Positions 35,573-42,082 of a DNA stretch of 64,000 bases are shown here, piece by piece; the stretch's first letter is position 1; each line of letters begins with the position of its first letter. The stretch is from Streptomyces albofaciens JCM 4342 (GTDB taxonomy: Bacteria; Actinomycetota; Actinomycetes; Streptomycetales; Streptomycetaceae), in contig NZ_PDCM01000001.1 in the NCBI RefSeq assembly GCF_008634025.1, positions 3,070,501 through 3,134,500 of the forward strand. The letters run 5' to 3'. The notes beneath the pieces are model-generated. The model was not told where the DNA came from. It saw nothing but the letters and a program-made list of their open reading frames with translations, and searched no databases. The translations under genes were made by a program, and so were the position numbers.

Positions 35573-35744
35573 GTCCGGAGGGTCACCGAATCCGGTGACG
35601 GCCGGACGTGGCTGTGCCGGGAGCGCCCGCGCTCCCGGCACTTCGCTTGTATTGCGCGGTTGTGTTGCGTCTGGAAATGCACCCCGGGTCAGGTCGTAGA
35701 GTGACGGCCATTGCCCACCCGCCCCACGATCCGAGTTGGACTCC

Positions 35745-36734
35745 ATGAACTTCACGAAGAACACCCGCCGCGCCGCCGCCGCGGCGCTGGCCGTGCCCGT
35801 CCTGCTGTTCACCGCCGCCTGTGGGTCCGATGACGGCAAGGGCTCGTCGGCCGCCACGGTCGCCAAGGTGGAGGGCAAGGCCGGGGAGCAGCCCAAGATC
35901 ACCGTGCCGAAGGGCGCCAAGGCGTCCGGGGAACGGGCCACCAAGACGCTGATCGAGGGCAAGGGGGCGACCGTCAACAAGGGCGACTTCGTCCGGCTGG
36001 ACTACGCCGCGCAGGCCATGAAGACCGGCCAGAACCTCGGCAGCTCCTGGACGCAGCAGCCCGGTACGGACACGAAGGCGCCGCGGCGGCAGGTGATCGG
36101 CGAGGTCAGCGACCAGGCCCAGTCGATGCTCCCCCCGAAGGTGCTGGGAGCCGTGGCGGGGCAGAAGGTCGGCAGCCGGGTCCAGGTCGAGGGCACCGCG
36201 AAGGAACTGGTCGGCGAGAACCTGAACCCGCAGCTCGGCATCAAGCCGGAGGACGGCCTGGTGTGGGTCGTGGACATCGCCGCCGCCACGAAGGCCGACA
36301 AGAAGGCCAAGGCCGAGGGCGAGCAGGCGAAGCCCGAGGAGGGCATGCCCGAGGTGAAGGCGGAGGGCGACAAGGCCGCCACGATCACCATCCCCAAGGG
36401 GGAGAAGGCGCCCACCGAGCTCAAGGAGCAGGTGCTGGTCAAGGGCAAGGGCCCGAAGGTCAAGGCCGGTGACGGGCTGATCGCGCAGTACACGGGTGTG
36501 AAGTGGGAGGACGGCAAGAAGTTCGACTCCTCCTGGGACCACGGCGGGGCCACCGCCTTCCAGATCGGCAACGGTTCCGTCGTCAAGGGCTGGGACCAGG
36601 CCCTGGTCGGCAAGAACGTCGGCGACCGGGTGGAGATCGTGATTCCGCCGAAGCTGGCCTACGAAGGGAACCCGCAGAGCGGGCTGGACAAGAACACCCT
36701 CGTGTTCAGCGTGGACATCGTCGGCACCGTCTGA
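35745..36734 (+). CDS. FKBP-type peptidyl-prolyl isomerase lipoprotein with two domains
   Basis: A 329-residue extracytoplasmic lipoprotein: signal peptide, lipobox ending at Cys26 (FTAAC). The C-terminal FKBP domain (about 235-329) is canonical: GDGLIAQYTGVKWEDGKKFD, VVKGWDQALVGKNVGDRVEI and PPKLAYEG. The first repeat (about 75-185) has the same outline (GDFVRLDYAAQAMKTGQNLG, LGAVAGQKVGSRVQV) but lacks the Trp and several pocket residues, so it may be inactive and serve for binding. A Lys/Glu-rich linker joins them. It probably helps fold exported proteins. The ATG at 35745 is preferred over the TTG at 35736. A cytosolic FKBP gene follows 57 nt later. Confidence 0.88.
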   Translation: MNFTKNTRRAAAAALAVPVLLFTAACGSDDGKGSSAATVAKVEGKAGEQPKITVPKGAKASGERATKTLIEGKGATVNKGDFVRLDYAAQAMKTGQNLGSSWTQQPGTDTKAPRRQVIGEVSDQAQSMLPPKVLGAVAGQKVGSRVQVEGTAKELVGENLNPQLGIKPEDGLVWVVDIAAATKADKKAKAEGEQAKPEEGMPEVKAEGDKAATITIPKGEKAPTELKEQVLVKGKGPKVKAGDGLIAQYTGVKWEDGKKFDSSWDHGGATAFQIGNGSVVKGWDQALVGKNVGDRVEIVIPPKLAYEGNPQSGLDKNTLVFSVDIVGTV

Positions 36735-36791
36735 ACGTGATCTGCCAGACTGTGCCCGTAGCTGTGCAGAAACTTTCGTAGGAGCACTTTC

Positions 36792-37166
36792 GTGAACATC
36801 GACAAGCCCGAGATCGACTTCCCCGAGGGCCCGGTCCCCACCGACCTGGAGATCGTGGACCTGTGGGAGGGGGACGGGCCGGTCGCCAAGGCGGGGGACA
36901 CCGTCTCCGTCCACTACGTCGGCGTCTCCTTCAGCACCGGTGAGGAGTTCGACGCGAGCTGGAACCGCGGCAAGCCGCTGCAGTTCGAGCTGGGCGCCGG
37001 CCAGGTCATCGCGGGCTGGGACCAGGGCGTGCAGGGCATGAAGGTCGGCGGCCGCCGCCGGCTGACCATCCCGGCGCACCTGGCGTACGGCGAGCGCGGC
37101 GCCGGCGGCGGCCGCATCGCCCCGAACGAGACGCTGATCTTCGTCTGCGACCTGGTCTCCGTCTGA
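36792..37166 (+). CDS. FKBP-type peptidyl-prolyl isomerase, cytosolic
   Basis: A 124-residue single-domain FKBP. It catalyses cis-trans isomerisation of Xaa-Pro bonds. The full family pattern is visible: VSVHYVGVSFSTGEEFDASW, VIAGWDQGVQGMKVGGRRRL, IPAHLAYGERG and the final IFVCDLVSV. There is no signal peptide. TAGGAGC precedes the ATG (GTG read as codon is not needed). It follows the lipoprotein FKBP in the same orientation and is closed by a strong terminator before pafB. The link to the proteasome genes is positional only. Confidence 0.93.
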   Translation: MNIDKPEIDFPEGPVPTDLEIVDLWEGDGPVAKAGDTVSVHYVGVSFSTGEEFDASWNRGKPLQFELGAGQVIAGWDQGVQGMKVGGRRRLTIPAHLAYGERGAGGGRIAPNETLIFVCDLVSV

Positions 37167-37209
37167 GACCGTCCGCGCACCCGGCCGCGGCACAGCGGCG
37201 GCCGTCGCA

Positions 37210-37243
37210 CCGAGGGCCCGTACCGTCCGGTACGGGCCCTCGG
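37210..37243 (+). terminator. Strong terminator before pafB
   Basis: CCGAGGGCCCGTACCG (37210-37225) and CGGTACGGGCCCTCGG (37228-37243) form a perfect 16-bp stem with a 2-nt loop. Confidence 0.9.
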
Positions 37244-37338
37244 CCGTCGCCGCCCGCACCTCCGCGAACCCTCGGCTTTGCCGCAGGTCCCCGGAGCGGT
37301 ACGGTCATCGGTCGGGAGTCCGACAAGAAGGGGCGTCG

Positions 37339-38328
37339 ATGGCCATTGCCAAGGCCGAGCGGCTGATGAATCTGGCGCTGTGCCTTCTGGGCACCCGTCG
37401 CCCGCTGACCAAGCGTGAACTGCGCGCCTCCATCGAGGCGTACGTCGAGGCGTTCGGCACCGGGGACGGCGGCACCGGCAGCGACGACTCCTTCAACCGG
37501 ATGTTCGAGCGCGACAAGGACGACCTGCGCGAACTGGGCCTGGTCATCGAGACCGTCGAGGGACTGGACGGGGAGACCGGCTACCTCGCGCGCCGGGACA
37601 GCAACCGCCTCCCCCCGATCACCCTGGACGCGGCCGAGGCCGCGGCGCTGGGCCTGGCCGCCAAGATCTGGCAGCAGGCCCGGCTGGCCGGCGCCGCCAG
37701 CGGCGCCCTGCAGAAGCTGCGCGCGGCCGGCATGCCCTTCGAGGACGACGGCTCCTTCGAGGCGCAGCAGCCGCACAGCGCCCTGGAGCCCCGCATCCCC
37801 GCCCACGAGGCCGCCTTCGAGCCCCTGATGCTCGCCTGCCGCGACCGCCGGCCCGTGGTCTTCGACTACCGCAGGTCCAACGCCGCCCGCCCCGAGCAGC
37901 GGCAGGTGGAGCCGTGGATACTGGAGTGCTGGCGCGGCCACTGGTACCTGGCCGGCTGGGACCGCGGGCGCCAGGCCGAACGCGTCTTCCGGCTCTCCCG
38001 CATCACCGGCAAGGTCCGCTCCCGGCAGGGGAAGTTCACCGCCGAGGTGCCCGACCACGTCACCGTCCGCGAGACGGTCGAGAGCTGGGCGGGCGAGACC
38101 GCCACCGGCACCGCCCGCATCAAACTGCGCGCCGACCACGGCTACCCGCTGCGCGCCCGCGCCCTGAGTATCCGTGAGCTGGGCGACGGCTGGGACGAGC
38201 TGGAGATCCCGTACGGGCACGGACTCGACGCCTGGCTGGTCGAGTTCGGCCCCGACGTGGTCGTGCTGGAACCCGCCGAACTGCGGGCCGATGTCGTGGA
38301 CCGGCTGCGCGCCGTGGCCAAGGGCTGA
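37339..38328 (+). CDS. pafB: WYL-domain DNA-damage regulator subunit PafB
   Basis: A 329-residue regulator with an N-terminal winged helix (about 1-75, KAERLMNLALCLLGTRRPLT) and a WYL domain (about 140-230) that may sense a damage-related nucleic acid. In the WYL core, RPVVFDYR, ECWRGHWYLAGWDRGR and ERVFRLSRITG are visible. A C-terminal extension (about 235-329) follows. In mycobacteria PafB and PafC act together to activate the LexA-independent DNA damage response from RecA-NDp promoters. Here pafC starts 21 nt downstream, a two-gene operon. A helicase gene 4 kb away carries a matching promoter element. Confidence 0.92.
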   Translation: MAIAKAERLMNLALCLLGTRRPLTKRELRASIEAYVEAFGTGDGGTGSDDSFNRMFERDKDDLRELGLVIETVEGLDGETGYLARRDSNRLPPITLDAAEAAALGLAAKIWQQARLAGAASGALQKLRAAGMPFEDDGSFEAQQPHSALEPRIPAHEAAFEPLMLACRDRRPVVFDYRRSNAARPEQRQVEPWILECWRGHWYLAGWDRGRQAERVFRLSRITGKVRSRQGKFTAEVPDHVTVRETVESWAGETATGTARIKLRADHGYPLRARALSIRELGDGWDELEIPYGHGLDAWLVEFGPDVVVLEPAELRADVVDRLRAVAKG

Positions 38329-38349
38329 GAGGGACGGGACGCACACTCC

Positions 38350-39300
38350 ATGGCTACGAACGCGATCGACCAGACCCGGCGCATGCTGTCGCTGGTGACG
38401 TACCTGCGCGAGCGCCCCGGCGCCCGGGTCTCCGACGTCGCCCGCGCCTTCGGCATCTCCGAGGACGAGCTGATCGCCGACCTCGACGTACTGCCGATGT
38501 GCGGTACGAGCTTCCGCGGCGGCGACCTGCTCGACATCGACACCGACGGCGACCGCATCTGGTGGCACAACCCCGACGACGTCGCCGAACCGCTGCGCCT
38601 GGCCGCCGACGAGGCCACCGCCCTGCTGGTGGCCGCCCGCGCGGTCGCCACCCTTCCCGGCCTGCGCGAGGGCGACCGGCAGGCGCTGCTGCGCGCCACC
38701 GCCAAGCTGGAGGCCGCGGCGGGCGAGGCGGCCGGCGCCAGCTCCCGGGTCTCGGTCACCTTCGAGTCCGAGGGCGGCGTCTTCGCGGACGTCGACCGGG
38801 CGATCGCCGAGCGGCGCCGGCTGTGGCTGCGCTACTACTCGCCCGCGCGCGACGAGCTGACCGAGCGCGAGGTGGACCCGATCCGGCTGTTCGCGGTGGG
38901 CCACACGTACGTCGAGGCGTGGTGCCGGCTCTCGGAGGCGCGCCGCACCTTCCGGCTCGACCGGGTCGCCGAGATCAAGCTCCTGGACGCCCCCGCCGAC
39001 CCGCCGCCGGTCGAACTGCGCGACCTGTCCGAGGGGCTGGTGCAGCCGGCCGCCGAAGATCCCGAAGTCGTCGTCGAGGTCGGGCCCGGCGGGCGCTGGG
39101 TGGCCGAGTACTACCCGCACGACAGCGCCGAGGAACTGCCCGACGGCGGCCTGCGCATCACCCTGCGCACCCCCGACCCGGCCTCGCTGCGGCGGCTCGC
39201 GCTGCGCCTGGGCCGGGACGGCCGTATCGTCGCGCCGCAGGCCCTCGCGGACAGCGCGCGGCAGGCGGCACGGCAGGCACTGGCGGCGTACGGCGAGTAG
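38350..39300 (+). CDS. pafC: WYL-domain DNA-damage regulator subunit PafC
   Basis: A 316-residue paralogue and partner of PafB. The helix-turn-helix (about 1-60) reads RMLSLVTYLRERPGARVSDVARAFGISEDEL. The WYL domain (about 140-220) contains RRRLWLRYYSPARDELTEREVDP and GHTYVEAWCRLSEARRTFRLDR. The C-terminal part ends in QALAAYGE. It follows pafB by 21 nt on the same strand. Together they form the PafBC activator; pairing of two WYL genes next to pafA is the diagnostic context. Confidence 0.92.
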   Translation: MATNAIDQTRRMLSLVTYLRERPGARVSDVARAFGISEDELIADLDVLPMCGTSFRGGDLLDIDTDGDRIWWHNPDDVAEPLRLAADEATALLVAARAVATLPGLREGDRQALLRATAKLEAAAGEAAGASSRVSVTFESEGGVFADVDRAIAERRRLWLRYYSPARDELTEREVDPIRLFAVGHTYVEAWCRLSEARRTFRLDRVAEIKLLDAPADPPPVELRDLSEGLVQPAAEDPEVVVEVGPGGRWVAEYYPHDSAEELPDGGLRITLRTPDPASLRRLALRLGRDGRIVAPQALADSARQAARQALAAYGE

Positions 39301-39325
39301 GGCGGCGAAAGGGCGGGCGGCAACG

Positions 39326-39586
39326 ATGACGACGACCACGGCGGGCGCGATGACCACGACCCTGACCGGCCCGGTGCTCTTCAAGGCGGCCTGCCCCGAG
39401 TGCCGCGGCTGCTTCGAGCTCGCCTCGGACGCCCTCCGCCTCGCCATCGGCGCCACCCGCCGCACCACGTTCTACTCCTTCACCTGCCCGGACTGCGGCA
39501 GCGCCGTCCGCAAACCGGCGGGGGAGCGGATCGTCGAACTGCTCACGGGGGGTGGGGTGCGGACGTTGCGGGTGCAGGGTGGGTGA
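39326..39586 (+). CDS. Small zinc-ribbon-like protein
   Basis: An 86-residue protein with two Cys pairs, CPECRGC near residue 23 and CPDCGSAV near residue 54, the spacing of a zinc ribbon. Between them lies ALRLAIGATRRTTFYSFTCP. The first residues are a Thr-rich stretch. I do not recognise a named family; such proteins are common in Streptomyces and may bind nucleic acid or a partner protein. The ATG at 39326 follows GGGCGG weakly; an internal ATG at 39350 is a possible start. It lies 25 nt after pafC and could be cotranscribed. Confidence 0.65.
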   Translation: MTTTTAGAMTTTLTGPVLFKAACPECRGCFELASDALRLAIGATRRTTFYSFTCPDCGSAVRKPAGERIVELLTGGGVRTLRVQGG

Positions 39587-39674
39587 TCGCCGCGGCGCCG
39601 CTGTTCCTCCGGCCCTGGGCGCCTGCCGTGCCTCCCCTTCAGCCCGTGTGTCCTGTTCGGCACACCCGCCCCGA

Positions 39675-39686
39675 TAGGCTCGTCCC
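39675..39686 (+). promoter_or_regulatory. Leaderless promoter of the small membrane protein gene
   Basis: TAGGCT (39675-39680) lies 6 nt before the ATG with no ribosome site. Confidence 0.55.
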
Positions 39687-39887
39687 ATGTTCTGGCCCAT
39701 GATCGCTGTCGCCCTCGGCTTCCTCGGCCTCGCCGTGCTCGGCGTCCTCGCCGTCCGTGTCTTCGTGGAGGTCCGGCGGCTGGCCCGCCAGGTGGGGGAG
39801 ACCTCGCAGCGCATCCAGCGGGCCGCCGAGGACCTGGAGCGCGCGGCGGTGCCGCTGGCCGCCCGGGGCGGGAGGGTAAAGGGATGA
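39687..39887 (+). CDS. Small single-span membrane protein
   Basis: A 66-residue protein with one N-terminal membrane helix (about 4-26, MIAVALGFLGLAVLGVLAVRVF) and a charged helical tail (RRLARQVGETSQRIQRAAEDLERAA) that may form a coiled coil. No family is recognised by name. Similar small proteins stand next to tatA in Streptomyces, so it could be an accessory of the translocase, but this is guesswork. Start set by the promoter spacing just upstream. Confidence 0.65.
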   Translation: MFWPMIAVALGFLGLAVLGVLAVRVFVEVRRLARQVGETSQRIQRAAEDLERAAVPLAARGGRVKG

Positions 39888-39979
39888 CGCGCTCTGCTCA
39901 GTCGCACGCGCGACCGGTACGCTGCTGAGGCGGGCCGAAGAGCGAGGCACCGGTCCGCAACCGGGAGTACGCGCGGAGA

Positions 39980-40042
39980 TTGTCCAGCGTTCGCCGCCGC
40001 GCGTTACGATCGCTGCTGGCGCGGCGGACGGACATATGTCCG
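39980..40042 (+). promoter_or_regulatory. tatA promoter and 14-bp palindrome
   Basis: TTGTCC (39980-39985) and TACGAT (40005-40010) are a plausible -35/-10 pair, spacer 19. Downstream CGGACATATGTCCG (40029-40042) is a perfect 14-bp palindrome in the leader, 52 nt before the tatA ATG. It looks like an operator for an unidentified dimeric regulator. Confidence 0.5.
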
Positions 40043-40094
40043 ATCTGTCGGGCAGCCCCAACCCCCAGCCGCCTCGGTGAGAAGGTACACAGTT

Positions 40095-40382
40095 ATGTTC
40101 GGTGGAAAGATCGGCGTTCCCGAGATCCTCCTCATCCTCGTCGTCGTCCTGCTGCTGTTCGGCGCGAAGAAGCTCCCCGACATGGCTCGTTCGCTCGGCA
40201 AGTCCGCACGCATCCTCAAGAGCGAGGCCAAGGCGATGAAGTCGGAGGGGACGGACACGCAGTCGGCGCCGTCCGACCCGCCGAACGGCCAGCAGGAAGT
40301 CCCCCGCACCATCCAGGCCGCTCCCGGCGATGTCAGCAGCGGACGGCCGGTGGCCCAGCCGTCCGACACCACCAAGCGCTGA
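40095..40382 (+). CDS. tatA: Sec-independent translocase subunit TatA
   Basis: A 95-residue membrane protein that forms the pore-like oligomer of the twin-arginine export system. A short N-terminus ([20 protein letters not shown]) gives the membrane helix, the conserved FG pair follows ([15 protein letters not shown]), then an amphipathic helix and a disordered Pro/Ser/Thr-rich tail. The ATG at 40095 is preferred over GTG 40077, which would add six residues before the helix; GAAGG lies 9 nt upstream. tatC follows 62 nt later. A separate tatB is not in this window. Confidence 0.95.
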   Translation: MFGGKIGVPEILLILVVVLLLFGAKKLPDMARSLGKSARILKSEAKAMKSEGTDTQSAPSDPPNGQQEVPRTIQAAPGDVSSGRPVAQPSDTTKR

Positions 40383-40444
40383 CCGAGGGCCCGGACGGGG
40401 CAGGGGTGTCGGCCACTGCCTCTCGTACGAGATGAGGATGTGGG

Positions 40445-41419
40445 GTGCTCAAGTCCGCCCTCCCGAAGAACCGCAAACCGAAGGACCCCGAGGGGCGCAT
40501 GCCGCTCGTGGAACACCTGCGCGAGCTGCGCAACCGGCTCGCCAAATCGGTCCTGGCCATTCTGATCGCCACGATCGTCTGCGCGTTCTTCTACAGCGAG
40601 ATCATCAACTTCATCACCAAGCCGATCCTGCAGGCGGTCGGCTGTGATGCGCAGTTCACGGACCTCGCGAAGCAGCAGAAGGGCACCTGTGCCCGCATCG
40701 TGATGCTGGACCTGCTCGGGCCGTTCGCACTGGCCCTGAAGGTTTCCCTGATGGGCGGCGTGATCGTCGCCTGCCCGGTCTGGCTGTACCAGTTGTGGGC
40801 CTTCCTCGCGCCCGGTCTGCACCGCAACGAGAAGAAGTACTCGCTCAGCTTCGTGGCCGCTGGGTTTCCGCTCTTCCTCATCGGCGCCTACTTCGCTTAC
40901 TCGGTGCTGCCGACCACCGCCCAGGTGCTGCTGGAATTCACGCCGGTCGGCGTGGACAACCTCCTGCCGCTGGACAAACTGCTGGACCTCGTCACCCGCA
41001 TGTTCGTGGTGTTCGGCCTGTCCTTCGAGCTCCCCCTGGCGCTGGTGATGCTCAACTTCGCCGGGATCCTCACCGCGGCCCGGATGCGCGGCTGGTGGCG
41101 TGGCATGGTGATGGCCATCACGGTCTTCTCGGCCATCGCGACCCCGAGCACCGACCCGCTGACGATGATCGCCCTGGCAGCGCCGATCTGCCTTCTGTAC
41201 TTCGCAGCCGTCGCGATCGCCACGGTGAACGATTCCCGCAGGCAGCGCCGACTGTCCGAGGGGCCGGGCGACGACGAGGCCTCCGAGCTGGACCTGACCC
41301 CCGAGGACATCGGCGAGGTCGAGCCGGTCGCCGGTCACCGGATGCTGCCGGAGCAGGCGGGCACCGACACGCCGGATGGCCGGCCGCAGCGACGCAACGG
41401 GTACGACGACGTGACGTGA
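40445..41419 (+). CDS. tatC: Sec-independent translocase subunit TatC
   Basis: A 324-residue six-helix membrane protein that recognises twin-arginine signal peptides. The N-terminal receptor site MPLVEHLRELRNRL is at residues 19-32. Conserved loop LWAFLAPGLHRNEKKY follows helix 2, and the region FVVFGLSFELPL contains the functionally important Glu-Leu pair. A hydrophilic C-terminal tail of about 70 residues (GDDEASELDLTPEDIGEVE) is longer than in E. coli TatC and acidic. GTG start. The gene ends at a strong terminator shared with the convergent secreted-protein gene. Confidence 0.96.
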   Translation: MLKSALPKNRKPKDPEGRMPLVEHLRELRNRLAKSVLAILIATIVCAFFYSEIINFITKPILQAVGCDAQFTDLAKQQKGTCARIVMLDLLGPFALALKVSLMGGVIVACPVWLYQLWAFLAPGLHRNEKKYSLSFVAAGFPLFLIGAYFAYSVLPTTAQVLLEFTPVGVDNLLPLDKLLDLVTRMFVVFGLSFELPLALVMLNFAGILTAARMRGWWRGMVMAITVFSAIATPSTDPLTMIALAAPICLLYFAAVAIATVNDSRRQRRLSEGPGDDEASELDLTPEDIGEVEPVAGHRMLPEQAGTDTPDGRPQRRNGYDDVT

Positions 41420-41437
41420 TGCCCGAGCGGGCAGCGG

Positions 41438-41474
41438 AAAGGGGCGGGGAGCCGGCTGGGCTCCCCGCCCCTTT
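41438..41474. terminator. Bidirectional terminator after tatC
   Basis: AAAGGGGCGGGGAGCC (41438-41453) pairs perfectly with GGCTCCCCGCCCCTTT (41459-41474). The A/T ends give a T tract in both directions. Confidence 0.92.
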
Positions 41475-41519
41475 CATGTTCGGCCTGCCGGTGTCAGCAG
41501 GCGCCGGGCAGACGTCGCA

Positions 41520-41813
41520 TCAGCAGTACTTGATGCTCCGCACCGTGCCGGTGCCCTTGTAGTAGTGGCTCTTCCCCGGCTTGATCGTGATGCAGCTGCT
41601 GTCCCACCACCAGCGCTCGTCCACCTGGACCTTGATCGTGTTCTTGCAGCCGTTGTGGATGTTCACCGCGTTCTTGCTCGGGTACCACGTCGCCGTGACG
41701 CACTTGGCCACGCCCGAGCTCGCGGCCGAGGCCGGGGCGGCGACGGCCATCGGTACACCCACCGCGACGACGGCGAGCGCCGCTGCCGTCGTGGCTGCCT
41801 TGATCTTCCTCAT
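41520..41813 (-). CDS. Small secreted four-cysteine protein, tendamistat-like spacing
   Basis: A 97-residue exported protein. The signal peptide is MRKIKAATTAAALAVVAVGV and on to an ASA cleavage site after residue 30, leaving about 67 residues. Four Cys are at 38, 56, 74 and 97, all in the mature part. The blocks NGCKNTIKVQV and then CITIKPGK line up with NGC..T..VKV and C..-APG in tendamistat-type alpha-amylase inhibitors, with similar Cys spacing, though the inhibitory WRY triplet is absent (TWYPSK). I infer an Ig-like beta sandwich with two disulfides; inhibitor, lectin-like or toxin-like roles are open. GGAGGGAA precedes the ATG at 41813. It is convergent with tatC. Confidence 0.75.
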   Translation of the reverse strand: MRKIKAATTAAALAVVAVGVPMAVAAPASAASSGVAKCVTATWYPSKNAVNIHNGCKNTIKVQVDERWWWDSSCITIKPGKSHYYKGTGTVRSIKYC

Positions 41814-42049
41814 GCTTTCCCCTCCGTCGGGGCGCGGAACGCCCCGCTCGTCCATGCGGTCGGCGACCGGCGCACCTGGTCAACGGTGCAAACCGGAACG
41901 GAACGTCGGACCGCGAATGATCTCTGTGAGGGTAACGGGGTGATTGTTCTGTTTTTGGAGCAGGTGTGCCCGGTGAGCCATTTCGGTGCCGGGGAGGGGG
42001 CCGCACGGCCGGAGCCCCCCGGTAAAGCCCGTCCATAATGATCGGCTCG

Positions 42050-42072
42050 TTGTCAGAGGTGGCCGGTAGGCT
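42050..42072 (+). promoter_or_regulatory. RecA-NDp-type promoter (PafBC site) upstream of helY
   Basis: TTGTCAGAG (42050-42058), exactly 8 nt, then TAGGCT (42067-42072) fits the DNA-damage promoter pattern TTGTCRGTG-N8-TANNNT with one mismatch in the first element. It lies 10 nt before the helY ATG. I looked for the same pattern elsewhere in the window, including at the other TAGGCT promoters, and found no other match. Confidence 0.6.
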
Positions 42073-42082
42073 CGTAAGCACG

